From Streptomyces cirratus (GTDB lineage Bacteria > Actinomycetota > Actinomycetes > Streptomycetales > Streptomycetaceae): DNA of 57,866 bases. This document shows positions 1-9,300 of the stretch, piece by piece. A model generated the notes under the pieces. The model saw only the letters and a list, made by a program, of their open reading frames with translations, was not told where the DNA came from and did no database searches. The translations under genes were made by a program, and so were the position numbers. Every line of letters starts with the position of its first letter. The stretch's first letter is position 1. Location of the stretch: the NCBI RefSeq assembly GCF_014650775.1, contig NZ_BMVP01000025.1, forward strand, positions 1 through 57,866, in the 5' to 3' direction.

Positions 1-341
1 CACCATGCGGCTGAGCTGAGCCGTAGCGGAGGGTAGGGGCGCCCCGAGGAACGAGGGACGCATCTGCCCGCAGCGGTGGCGAAGCCCAGCGCGACCAAGG
101 TCATCCGGCGGCTGGGCCGGCCGCTGTTTCAACCCCGTCGCAGCCGACCTGTGACCGAATCTCCCCCAGGATGTGACCTATGTCCTGGGGGATCGGCATT
201 TCCCCAGGTCAGAGAAGTGCGCCGGACCTCCGCGGGACCAATGGCCTGTCCAATTCATGACGTAATGCACTGCATGCCATTCCCAGCACCCGTCAAGCTG
301 ATGTAGGAAGTCGGGGGACCGAATCAACCAGGAGTTAGTCA
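1..341. other. intergenic region at left edge
   Basis: No convincing coding sequence is visible. A short open frame on the + strand from about position 76 has no ribosome binding site and no recognisable protein. The stretch holds a perfect 10-bp inverted repeat (162-192) and, at 331-334, a GGAG that serves the GTG start at 342. Confidence 0.5.
162..192. promoter_or_regulatory. 10-bp perfect inverted repeat
   Basis: The arms TCCCCCAGGA (162-171) and TCCTGGGGGA (183-192) are exact reverse complements around an 11-nt loop. No T-run follows on either strand, so an intrinsic terminator is not favoured. It lies 150 nt upstream of the gene at 342 and could be a regulator site, an RNA hairpin in the leader, or a terminator for a gene outside the window. 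Confidence 0.4.
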
Positions 342-1184
342 GTGAGCGCCATGCCTCTTGCCCTGCTGCTGACCACGGCCGCTGCCACGGCCGTGGGCGC
401 CGCTGCGCTGCACGCCGTACACGGTCTGCGTAAGCAGGTCACGGCCCTGCGCGGCGAGCTGGCCATGCCGGCCCACCCGCGCGGAGCGACCGTGCCGCAC
501 GCCCGCAACGCCGTGGAGTCCCCCGCCGCCGAGATACGAGCCGCCGTCGCCGAAGCCCTCGCGGAGGAGCGGGAGCGGGAGCTGGCCGAAGCGCGGGCCT
601 TCTGGGCCGCGCAAGAGGCCCGTGACGCCGCCGACGCCTCTCCCAGCTTCGCCGGGGAGGCCCCGACCTCGCTGCTGGGCGGCCTGCCCGGTCTCGGCGA
701 GGACAGCCCGCTCTTCCTGCCCCGGCAGGCGGACCTGGTGGGGCTGGAGCCGGTCCTGGGCGAGGAGCTCCTGGACGACTACCCCGAGGACTCCGCCGAG
801 CTGGCCGCGGCCCGCCGGCGTCACCCCTCGCACCCCGACTTCGTGCCCGTCCAGGCCCCGCACCCGGGCGTGGACCACGAGCGCACCGTCAACCGCCTGG
901 AGGAGCTCGCCGAGGCCCGTACGGCCCTCGCGGACGTCCGGCCCGGCCCGCTGGGCACGCTGGACGTGTACGTCTTCACCGACGGGACCACGCTCTGTAT
1001 GACCCCGGGCCACCGGGAGACCGCGGAGCGTCTGGCGGAGGCCCTGCGCTCGGGTACCGCTCCGGTCCTGCTGGGCGGCTCGGGGATCTCCGGCGCCTAC
1101 GCCCTGACGTTCTCCTGCGGGGACTCCGAGGACCCGGACAGCAACGTCTACATCCTCGCGGACCGCGTCATCGCATCGCTTTGA
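342..1184 (+). CDS. membrane-anchored protein of unknown function
   Basis: A 280-residue protein that I do not recognise. It opens with a hydrophobic Leu/Ala/Thr-rich segment at about residues 4-27, a plausible single membrane anchor. An acidic, Ala/Glu/Arg-rich charged region follows (roughly 60-100) that could be helical. The C-terminal 80 residues form a compact-looking alpha/beta stretch containing VYVFTDGTTLCM and a Gly-rich turn (LLGGSGISG). The GTG start at 342 is chosen because GGAG at 331-334 lies 7 nt upstream. The gene converges on, and overlaps by 17 bp, the gene on the opposite strand. The sequence supports no functional assignment. Confidence 0.6.
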   Translation: MSAMPLALLLTTAAATAVGAAALHAVHGLRKQVTALRGELAMPAHPRGATVPHARNAVESPAAEIRAAVAEALAEERERELAEARAFWAAQEARDAADASPSFAGEAPTSLLGGLPGLGEDSPLFLPRQADLVGLEPVLGEELLDDYPEDSAELAAARRRHPSHPDFVPVQAPHPGVDHERTVNRLEELAEARTALADVRPGPLGTLDVYVFTDGTTLCMTPGHRETAERLAEALRSGTAPVLLGGSGISGAYALTFSCGDSEDPDSNVYILADRVIASL

Positions 1185-1527
1185 GTTCCGCCTGCTCCAC
1201 CAGCCGCACGGCCTCGTCCAGCATCTCGGACGGGGCCGTCCCGCTTTCCCCCTCGCCGACGCCGCGCAGCGCCTCGGCGAGGTCCTGGCCGGTGACCGCC
1301 ACCTGGTCGCCGACCACGAAGACGCCCTCGTCCGGCACGACGCGCGCCGGAGCCGCCCCCTGCGGGTCCCGGGCGGCGTCCTCCAGCCGCTGGGCCCGCA
1401 CGGCCAGTTCGCGGGCCAGTTCCAGCGCCTCGGTGGCGGCGCCGCGCTGGAGCCGGCTCTGCGGAGCGGACCGCAACCGGTCGGCGAAACGTTCCACGGC
1501 GGCGGTCAGCGGCGAAGTATCGAGCAC
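1168..1527 (-). CDS. small helical protein of unknown function
   Basis: This 119-residue protein starts at GTG 1527 (VLDTSPLTAAVERF). A longer frame continues to 1653, but it would run into the 5' end of the divergent DUF4287 gene and its extra residues are low quality, so the shorter start is preferred. The protein is Ala/Glu/Leu-rich and looks mostly helical, with a central VFVVGDQVAVTGQDL segment. There is no signal peptide or membrane segment. Its 3' end overlaps the convergent gene at 342-1184 by 17 bp. I do not recognise the family. Confidence 0.55.
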   Translation of the reverse strand: MLDTSPLTAAVERFADRLRSAPQSRLQRGAATEALELARELAVRAQRLEDAARDPQGAAPARVVPDEGVFVVGDQVAVTGQDLAEALRGVGEGESGTAPSEMLDEAVRLVEQAELKAMR

Positions 1528-1625
1528 CCGGCCGACCTTACGCGCCGCCCCGGCGCCATTGCCAACGGGCGAACACTGAGGCACGGTGTCGTGAAGAGAA
1601 CAAGGCGATACCTCCGGAGGCGCCC

Positions 1626-1856
1626 ATGTCCGTAGAGTTCTCGGAGCAGACACACCGCAACATGATCGACAGAATTCCGCTGACCACCGGTCGTGAAGTG
1701 TCCGACTGGCTGCGCACCGTGGACGACGGCCCCTCCCTCGTCCGGTTCGAGGAGAAGGTCAGCTGGCTGCGCGGCGCGCACGACCTCTCGTACGGCCAGG
1801 CGAAGGCGATCATCCACGAGTACGACCTGCGCAGGGCCGCCCGCAGACTCGGCTGA
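1626..1856 (+). CDS. DUF4287-like small protein
   Basis: A 76-residue protein whose sequence fits the DUF4287 family: a conserved helix with TTGREVSDWLRTV, a linker, then a C-terminal helical segment (SYGQAKAIIHEYDLRRA) resembling the 'GLGHGDANTLVH' end of that family. The ATG at 1626 is preceded by GGAGG at about 1616. The biochemical role of DUF4287 proteins is not established. The gene stands alone, divergent from the small gene on its left and convergent with the Bax inhibitor gene, from which the hairpin at 1934-1961 separates it. Confidence 0.75.
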   Translation: MSVEFSEQTHRNMIDRIPLTTGREVSDWLRTVDDGPSLVRFEEKVSWLRGAHDLSYGQAKAIIHEYDLRRAARRLG

Positions 1857-1933
1857 GCCGCTGCCCCGACAAGTCCCCCCGACCGACCCCCATCCGTGCC
1901 GCTTCGATCCGTACCGCTCCACGACGCGGGAAA

Positions 1934-1961
1934 GCCCCGCGAGCGCAGTCGCTCGCGGGGC
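1934..1961. terminator. bidirectional GC hairpin terminator
   Basis: A 12-bp perfect stem (GCCCCGCGAGCG with its complement) surrounds the loop CAGT. It lies between the 3' ends of the convergent DUF4287 gene (ends 1856) and the Bax inhibitor gene (ends 2017), as expected for a shared T-poor Streptomyces terminator. Confidence 0.75.
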
Positions 1962-2016
1962 CTTCCTCCTGCCGGGGCTGCCGGGGCTGCCGGGGGCAGC
2001 CGGGACCAGCCGGCCT

Positions 2017-2865
2017 CTAGTCGTCGCCGGAGAGGATCTGGAACAGGCGCAGCAGCTCCAGGTAGATCCACACCAGGGTCAGGGTGAGGCCGAAGGCCGC
2101 CAGCCAGGACTCCTCGCGCGGGGCGCCGTAGGCAATGCCGTCCTCGACCTGCTTGAAGTCCATGGCGAGGAAGCACGCGCCGAGGATCACACCGACGATG
2201 CCGAACAGGATGCCGAGGCCGCCGCTGCGGAAGCCGAGGCCGTCGCCGCCCCCGAACAGGGAGAACAGCAGGTTCACCACCATGAGCAGCATGAAGCCCA
2301 TGGCCGCGGCCATCACGAAGCCGGTGAAGCGGCGCGTGACGCGGATCCAGCGCATCTTGTACGCGAAGAGCACGGCCGCGAAGACGCACATCGTGCCCAG
2401 CACGGCCTGGATGACCACGCCCGTGCCGATGTAGGTGCTGGTCGCCGAGCTGATGACGCCGAGGAACACGCCCTCGAAGGCGGAGTACGCCAGGATCAGC
2501 GCGGGGACCGGGGTCCGCTTGAACGACTGGACGAGCGCCAGGACCATCGCGATGAGCGCGGCCCCGATGGCGATGCCGTACGACTTGTTGATGTTGGCCG
2601 GGTCGACGGGCAGCGCGATCCAGGAGATGACCGCGGTGAGCACGACGGTGCCGAGCGTCATGGCCGTACGGCTCACGACGTCGTCCATGGTCATCGCGTG
2701 GGTGCGCGCCGGCGCCTGCGGCATGCCGGTGACGGCGTCCGCGGCATAGGGGTTCGTCGCGTACGGGTTGGTCGCGGTCCCGGCCTGCTGCGCGTCAAAG
2801 CCCGCGTAGCCGCCGGTGTCGCGGCTGAACCCCCGTCGCGAGAAGACCGGGTTACTGCTCCTCAT
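2017..2865 (-). CDS. Bax inhibitor-1/YccA family membrane protein
   Basis: A 282-residue multi-pass membrane protein of the Bax inhibitor-1 (YccA/BI-1-like) superfamily. The first ~75 residues are soluble and low complexity, with NPYATNPYAA repeats. About seven hydrophobic segments follow, including VVLTAVISWIALPV, FTGFVMAAAMGFMLLMVV and LGILFGIVGVILGACFLAMDF. The C-terminal acidic/aromatic end contains a family-like WIYLELLRLFQIL motif. ATG 2865 is chosen because GGAGGAG lies just upstream on the minus strand; a longer frame to 2907 lacks such a site. Family members act as membrane ion/H+ channels or protease modulators, but the Streptomyces function is unknown. Confidence 0.88.
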   Translation of the reverse strand: MRSSNPVFSRRGFSRDTGGYAGFDAQQAGTATNPYATNPYAADAVTGMPQAPARTHAMTMDDVVSRTAMTLGTVVLTAVISWIALPVDPANINKSYGIAIGAALIAMVLALVQSFKRTPVPALILAYSAFEGVFLGVISSATSTYIGTGVVIQAVLGTMCVFAAVLFAYKMRWIRVTRRFTGFVMAAAMGFMLLMVVNLLFSLFGGGDGLGFRSGGLGILFGIVGVILGACFLAMDFKQVEDGIAYGAPREESWLAAFGLTLTLVWIYLELLRLFQILSGDD

Positions 2866-3033
2866 CTCACTCCTCCGTTGGCCGCGGGACGCGGCCGTCA
2901 TGAACAAGAGTAATGCGTTAGCAAAGAAACCACCCTACTGCTGGAGGAGGATCTTAAGAGGTCCGCGCGTGTTCCAAGCTGATAAATGCTTTATGTTGCA
3001 CAGGCAAAACACGGGGGGAGGCGGCGACCGCAC

Positions 3034-3453
3034 ATGGCACGGGACTACGACAGTCAGTTGCTGGAGTCGGTGGCGGTACGCCGCCGCAGGATGCGTGACG
3101 CGCTGCTGTTCGGCGCGCAGCGGGCGCGGCGCACCGCGGACGAACGGCTCGGGAAGATGTTCGCGGGCATCGCCATCGCGGCGGTCCTGTGCGCGGGGTG
3201 CGTCGGCTGGTCCTTCATCCAGGCCACGCTAGCGAAGCAGAAGGCCGAACAGCAGAAGCAACAACAACAGCAGCAGAGCCAGATGCAGCAGTACCGGCAG
3301 ACGCCCGGCCCGCCGCCCGGCCCCTCGGGCTCGCCGGCCGCGCCGAAGGCCGTCGTCCCGGCCGCGACGGGAGACCCGTCGCCGAAACCGCCGAAACCGT
3401 CGAAAGCGCCGTCCTCGCCCGCATCGAAGTCCCCCCGGCCGAGCGGCTCGTAG
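3034..3453 (+). CDS. small Gln/Pro-rich single-pass membrane protein at T7SS locus
   Basis: A 139-residue protein with a basic cytoplasmic N-terminus (VAVRRRRMRDALLFGAQRARR), one membrane helix at about residues 47-66 (MFAGIAIAAVLCAGCVGWSF), a Gln tract encoded by CAA/CAG triplets (about 70-90) and a Pro/Ser/Lys-rich tail. The topology predicts an extracytoplasmic tail. The start at ATG 3034 follows GGGGGGAGG. It sits 48 bp before eccD in the same direction, so it probably belongs to the secretion operon. It is far too short for EccB and has no EccB repeats. Role unknown; a small T7SS accessory protein is an inference from position only. Confidence 0.7.
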   Translation: MARDYDSQLLESVAVRRRRMRDALLFGAQRARRTADERLGKMFAGIAIAAVLCAGCVGWSFIQATLAKQKAEQQKQQQQQQSQMQQYRQTPGPPPGPSGSPAAPKAVVPAATGDPSPKPPKPSKAPSSPASKSPRPSGS

Positions 3454-3501
3454 GAACTGCGTCCCCAAGGCCCGCAACAGCGCGATGGTAGGTTCCTGCA
3501 A

Positions 3502-4857
3502 GTGGTGAGCACAGCAACGACTTCCCGAGCACAGCTGTCCCGGGTGACCCTGGTCGGCGAGCGGCGCCGGGCCGACATGGTCCTGCCCTCCGACACGCCG
3601 ATCGGGCAGCTGCTCCCGGACATACTCCAGTTGCTCGACGACCGGGCCGCCTCGCGGCCGATGACGCGCCAACTGCTGACCTCGGACGGCTCCGCGCTGC
3701 CGCAGGACAGCACCCTGGCTTCGGCCGGCATAGCCGACGGCGCGGTCCTACGGCTCGTCAGGATCCACTCGGCGCCGCCCGCCCCCGTCGTGCACGACGT
3801 GACCGACCTGGTGGCCGATGACCTCGACCTGCGGGCGTGGCGCTGGCGCCCCGCCGCCCGCCGGGGCAGTGCCGGGGTCGCGACGGTCGTCTTCACGATG
3901 ACCACGGCGCTGCTCGCCCGCCGCGAGGTCGCCCTCGACTCCCTGGCCGCCGCCCTGCTGGCCGTCACGCTCGTCCTGCTCGCCGCCGGCGCGCTCGGCG
4001 CCCGGATCGGGCAGGGCAACCGGGGCCTGGCCACCGCGCTGCTGTTCGCCTCCGGGGGGCTCGGGGTACTCACGGCGTGGACCGCCGCCGACGCCCACCA
4101 CTGGTCGTGGGAGCTACGGCTCGCCGCGGTCGCGGGCGCGCTGGTCGTCACGCTCGTCATGCTCGGATACTTCTCCCCCCTCGGGCGCGGGGGGCTCATC
4201 GGCGCGGGAGCCGTCGCCGGCATCACCGTCGTGTGGGAGGCCGTGGCCGCCGTCCAGGGCGAACCGGAGCGGCTGGGCGCGGTCATGGCCCTGTTCTCCG
4301 TGTTGCTGCTCGGGCTGCTGCCGCGGCTCGCGCTGATGGCTTCCGGCCTGACCGCGCTGGACGACACGCGCTCCGGCGGGGCCTCCGTCAGCCGCCACCA
4401 GGTGGGCAACGCCCTCGCCGCCACGCACCGCGGCCTCGCCCTCGCGACCGTTGTGACCGCCGCCTCGGCCGCCGCCGCGGGCTGGTTGCTGACGCTGGCC
4501 GGGGAGCCGAGCGTGTGGACGGTGGTGCTGCCGTCGCTCGTCGCGGTGGTGCTGCTGTCCCGGGCGCGGGCGTTCCCGCTGGTCGCCGAGGTCGTGTCGC
4601 TGCTCGCCGCGGCGGCCGTCCTCCTCGTACGGCTCGTGGTGCTGTGGATCGGGCACGGCGGGGGTACGGGTGCGCTCGTCGTGCTGTGCGCGGCCGCGCT
4701 GCTGCCGCTGCTCGGGCTCGCCGTGCAGCCGCCCGAACACGTGCAGGTCCGGCTGCGGCGCACCGCCGACTTCGTCGAGTCGGTGGGGGTCGTGGGATTG
4801 TTCCCGCTGAGCGTCGGGGTGTTCGGCGTGTACGGGCAGCTGCTCGACAAGTTCTGA
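3502..4857 (+). CDS. eccD: type VII secretion integral membrane protein EccD
   Basis: EccD forms much of the membrane bundle of the type VII secretion channel. This 451-residue protein has the expected layout. A ubiquitin-like (YukD) domain occupies about residues 10-95, recognisable by RVTLVGERRRADMVLPSDTPIG and the ILQLLDDRA helix. About eleven hydrophobic helices follow, from residue ~130 to the end. Two adjacent GTG codons (3502 and 3505) can start it. The gene lies between the small membrane protein and the MinD-like gene with short gaps (48 and 44 bp), which indicates an operon. Its length is close to that of mycobacterial EccD. Confidence 0.9.
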   Translation: MVSTATTSRAQLSRVTLVGERRRADMVLPSDTPIGQLLPDILQLLDDRAASRPMTRQLLTSDGSALPQDSTLASAGIADGAVLRLVRIHSAPPAPVVHDVTDLVADDLDLRAWRWRPAARRGSAGVATVVFTMTTALLARREVALDSLAAALLAVTLVLLAAGALGARIGQGNRGLATALLFASGGLGVLTAWTAADAHHWSWELRLAAVAGALVVTLVMLGYFSPLGRGGLIGAGAVAGITVVWEAVAAVQGEPERLGAVMALFSVLLLGLLPRLALMASGLTALDDTRSGGASVSRHQVGNALAATHRGLALATVVTAASAAAAGWLLTLAGEPSVWTVVLPSLVAVVLLSRARAFPLVAEVVSLLAAAAVLLVRLVVLWIGHGGGTGALVVLCAAALLPLLGLAVQPPEHVQVRLRRTADFVESVGVVGLFPLSVGVFGVYGQLLDKF

Positions 4858-4901
4858 GTCAACTCGCAGGGCAGGTCGGTACGAGAGGGGTAGGGGCAGG
4901 G

Positions 4902-6332
4902 ATGCCGAGCGGAGAGAACTGGCAGGGCGATGTCCTGCGCGACCTGAGGGGCGGGGCCCGGCAACCGCTCCCCCAGGACCCGGAGCAGGTCCGCCCGGAC
5001 CCCCAGAACACGCCTCCCGACGCAGCCCCGCAGGGCGTGAACCCGCCCCACGGCGCGACGCCGCAGGGCGGAACGTCCCCGGGCCCGGCCCCGTCGCAGG
5101 GCGCCATCCCGCCCCACGGCGGGACCCCGTCCCACGAGGCGACGTCACACGGCGTGCCGCCCTACGGCGCGACCCCGCAGGGCCCCAACCCGCCCCCCGG
5201 CGGGACCCCGCTCCCCGGCGCGACGCCCCACGGCGCGGGCCCGGCCCACGGCTCGGCCCCGTCCCAGGGCTCCGGGGCCCCCGGGTACCCGGTCGGGTAC
5301 CCGGGACAGGTCCCGGCCGGGCAGGCCGCCGCGCCGCCGGCCCCCGGCTACGGCTACCCCCCGCACGCCGACGCGCCGCCGGGCACCCCCGTCGACGGCC
5401 GCGCCGGCCGCACGCTCGACTCCCGTCCCGCCGTCGACCCCGGCCTCGTCCGCGCCGGCCGCAAGCCCCGTCACGGTGAGCCCTTCGTGTCCCGTGCCGT
5501 CGGCGCGCTCTGGCGAACCGTTTCCTCATCCGTCGCCCGCGAGGTCGCCGAAGCCTCCCGCACCGCGGAGCTGCTCCAGCAGCCCGTGACCACCGGCCGC
5601 CAGATAGCCGTCACCTCCATCCGCGGTGGCGCCGGCAAGTCCACGGTCGCCGCCCTGCTCGGCACGACGTACGCGCACTACCGCCAGGACCCGGTGCTCT
5701 TCGTCGAGGCCGACCCCGCCCTCGGCTCGCTGCCCATCCGCCTCGGCGCCGAGTCGCTGCGCTGGACCACCGGCGACGTCGCCGGGATCATCGAGCCGCA
5801 GATGTCGCTGCTCGACGTCACCGGCTACCTCGTTCAGCTCCGCGACAACGCCTGGCTGCTGCCCGGCAGCCAGGGCCAGATCGGCGCCATGCTCGACACC
5901 CGGTCCTACGAGCGGGCCATGGTCGCGCTGCGCCGCTACTTCGGAGTGACGGTGGTCGACTGCGAGACGCTGCCCGCCGAGGTCGCACGGGTCGCGCTCT
6001 CCGCCTCCCAGGCCCGGGTCCTGACCACCCCCGCGACCCTCGACGGCGTCGCCAGCACGTACGCGGTGCTCCAGTGGATGCAGGGCCTGCCCCCGCACGT
6101 GATCGCCGGCACGGTCGTCGTCCTGACGGAGCAGGCCCCGCACTCCGGCATCGACGTGGAAGAGGCCGTGGGCACGCTGCGGACCACCGGCGCGAGCGTC
6201 CACGTCCTGCCGCACGACCGCCACTTGGCGGACGGGGGCGCCATCCGCAACGACCTGCTCGCCCGGTCGACGAGAGCGGCCGCCACCCGCATCGCCGCGG
6301 ACGCGTTCCAGCTTTCCCAAAAGCGCCACTGA
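4902..6332 (+). CDS. MinD/ParA-like ATPase with Pro/Gly-rich N-terminus, T7SS-linked
   Basis: A 476-residue protein. The first ~190 residues are a disordered Pro/Gly/Thr/His-rich region with irregular repeats of the PPHGGTP and GATPQG type. The rest is a MinD/ParA-like P-loop ATPase with a deviant Walker A, GGAGKST (about residues 242-248), then LFVEADPALGSLPIRLG. EspI-type proteins of mycobacterial ESX loci share this arrangement of a Pro-rich head and a MinD-like ATPase, so a regulatory or spatial role in T7SS is likely by analogy. ATG 4902 follows GGGGCAGG. The frame remains open far upstream but only overlaps eccD. It lies between eccD and eccC in the same direction, 29 bp before eccC. 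Confidence 0.83.
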   Translation: MPSGENWQGDVLRDLRGGARQPLPQDPEQVRPDPQNTPPDAAPQGVNPPHGATPQGGTSPGPAPSQGAIPPHGGTPSHEATSHGVPPYGATPQGPNPPPGGTPLPGATPHGAGPAHGSAPSQGSGAPGYPVGYPGQVPAGQAAAPPAPGYGYPPHADAPPGTPVDGRAGRTLDSRPAVDPGLVRAGRKPRHGEPFVSRAVGALWRTVSSSVAREVAEASRTAELLQQPVTTGRQIAVTSIRGGAGKSTVAALLGTTYAHYRQDPVLFVEADPALGSLPIRLGAESLRWTTGDVAGIIEPQMSLLDVTGYLVQLRDNAWLLPGSQGQIGAMLDTRSYERAMVALRRYFGVTVVDCETLPAEVARVALSASQARVLTTPATLDGVASTYAVLQWMQGLPPHVIAGTVVVLTEQAPHSGIDVEEAVGTLRTTGASVHVLPHDRHLADGGAIRNDLLARSTRAAATRIAADAFQLSQKRH

Positions 6333-6361
6333 CGGACGAGACGGACGACGACGGACCACGC

Positions 6362-9300
6362 ATGAGCACCCGACTGATCCACCGCCCGGCCAGGACGGTC
6401 AGGCCCCCGGCCGCCTCCGAGGCCCGCACCATCGAGGCGCCGCCCAACCTGCCCGAGGGCAAGGCGGGCAACATCGCGATGTCGCTGCTGCCCGTGGCCG
6501 GCGTGATGTCGTCGGTCGTGATGATGACGGTCGTGCGCAACAGCCAGTTCGCCGCGCTCGGCGCGCTCATCCTCGTCGTCACCGTCATCGGCTCCGTCGG
6601 CCTCGTCTTCTCCCAGCGCGGCAAGGCCCAGCGCACCCGCCGTACCCAGCGGGAGGCGTACCTCGCCTACCTGGAGGACCTCCGGGAGGAACTCGCCGCC
6701 GAGGAGCGCGAGCGGGCGGAGCACGCCGGCGTGCTCAACCCGCCGCCGAGCGCCCTGTACGACATCGTGCGCGACCCGGCCCGGCTGTGGGAACGCCGCA
6801 GGGTCGACGGTGACTTCCTGCGCGTGCGCGTGGGCACCGGCGAGATGCCGGTGCGCGACCTGCGGATCGCCGAGCAGGGTTCCACCGTCCTCACCCCGCC
6901 CGACCGCTTCATGCTCAACGAGGCTTCGGCGCTGACCTCCCGCTTCCGCACCGGCACCGAGCTGCCGCTGACCGTCCCGCTGGACCGCGTCGGCAACGTC
7001 ACCGTCATCGGCCCCCGCGAGGACGGGCTGCGCGTCGCCCGCGCCCTGATGATGCAGACCGCCGCCACCCACGCCCCCGACGACGTGGCCATCGCGCTGG
7101 CGGTGCCCGGTGACCGGCTCGCGGACTGGGAGTGGGCCAAGTGGCTGCCGCACCTTTTGGACACCGAGCAGCTCGACGGCCCCGTCGCCGCCCGCCGCAT
7201 CGCCCCGTCCGCGCCGCAGCTCGCACGCCTGCTGGGCCCCGAGCTGCGCCGCCGGGCGTCCTACGCCGCCGAGGTGCGGCGCGGCCTGTCCGGCAAGGAC
7301 GCCCTGTCGATGACCTCCCGGCTGCTCGTCATCGCCGACGGGCACGGGGAGGACGCCGTCGAGCTCCCGCGTCCCGACGACGCCGTGGGGCTGCGCGAGA
7401 TGGGCGTCACCGTCCTGCACCTCCTCGACCAGCGCATCCAGGAGCCGGGCCACGTCGGCGTACGGATCACCGTCGAGGGCGACCGGGTGCTCATCGAAGA
7501 CCTCCGTGACGAGCAACCGGTCAGCGCCCACGGCACGGTGGACGAGGTCGGCGTTCCCTTCGCCGAGGGGCTGGCCCGGATGCTCGCGCCACTGCGCCTG
7601 TCCGCCGAGTCGCTGATCGACGCCCCGCTGTCGGGGCCCGTCGACTTCGCGGGCCTGCTGGGCATCGAGGACGTGGCCCAGCTCGACGTCAACGGCCTGT
7701 GGGCGCCGCGCGGAGAGCGAGCCTTCCTGCGCGTGCCCATCGGTATCAGCGACTCCCACGAGCCGGTGCTGCTGGACTTGAAGGAGTCGTCCGAGCTGGG
7801 CATGGGCCCGCACGGTCTGTGCGTCGGAGCCACCGGTTCCGGCAAGTCGGAGCTGCTGCGCACCCTCGTCCTCGCGCTGGTGGCGACGCATCCGCCGGAA
7901 GACCTCGCGCTGGTCCTCGTGGACTACAAGGGCGGTGCGACGTTCGCGCCGTTCGCCGGCCTGCCGCACGTCGCCGGTGTCATCACCAACCTGGAGAACC
8001 AGGCCGGTCTGGTCGAGCGCGTGCACGCCTCGCTCGCGGGCGAGGTCAAGCGCCGCCAGCAGGTCCTCAAGGACGCGGGCAACATCGCCGACATCGGCGA
8101 CTACAACGCGCTGCGGGCCGAACGCCGGCCCGATCTGGAGCCGCTGCCGCACCTGTTCGTCGTCATCGACGAGTTCGGCGAACTCCTCACCGCCAAACCG
8201 GACTTCATCGACCTGTTCCTGTCCATCGGGCGGATCGGCCGCTCCATCGGCGTGCACCTGCTGCTGTCCAGCCAGCGGATCGAGGGCGGCAAGCTCAAGG
8301 GCCTGGACACCTACCTCTCCTACCGGCTGGGGCTGCGCACGTTCTCCGCCGACGAGTCCCGTACGGTCCTGGACACCACGGACGCCTTCCACCTGCCGCC
8401 GCTGCCCGGCTTCGGCTACCTCAAGGTGGACACGAGCCACTACGAACGCTTCAAGGCGAGCTACGTCTCCGGCGCATACCGGGGTCCCGTCGAGCGCGCC
8501 GACGAGCAGGACACCGGGCCCCTGGCCCTCCCGTACGAGGCGTTCAACAGCCCGGCCAGGCCGGACGGCACGCAGGCGCAGGAACTCACCGCCCGGCGCC
8601 GCGAGACCGGCCCGACCGAGCTGGGGGTCGTCGTCGGCCAGCTGGAGCAGGCCGCCCCACCGGTGCGCCGGATCTGGCTGCCCCCGCTGCCCGGTGCGAT
8701 CGCGCTGGACACGGTCGCGGGCCCGCTGGACGTGGGCCCGCGCGGGATGCAGCTCGCCGGGCGGCGCGGCCGGCTGGCGGTGCCGCTCGGCGTGCTCGAC
8801 GACCCGACGAAGCAGTGGCAGGGCAACTGGTACCTGGACCTCACGGTTGCGGGCGGGCACGCCGCCGTCATCGGCGGCCCGCAGTCCGGCAAGACGACCC
8901 TGCTGCGCACCCTGGTCCTCTCGCTCGCGCTGACCCACACCCCGCAGGAAGTCGGCGTCTACGGCCTCGACCTGGTCGGCGGCGGGCTCCAGGCCCTCGC
9001 CGGGCTGCCGCACGTCGGCGGGATCGCCGGCCGGGCGGACCGCGAGCGGGCGGCGCGGACCGTCGAGGAAGTACGCACGATGCTCGCCGCCCGCGAGGAG
9101 CTGTTCCGCGAGCACGGCATCGACTCCGTCGAGCAGCTGCGCACCCTGCACGCGGCCGGCCGGCTGCCCCAGCTCGCCTCCGCCGAGATCATCCTGGTCA
9201 TCGACGGTTTCGGCGCGCTGCGCGACGACTTCGAGAGCCTGGACGACGCGGTCGTCGACGTCCTCAAGCGCGGCAGCGGGTACGGCATCCACGTCGTCGC

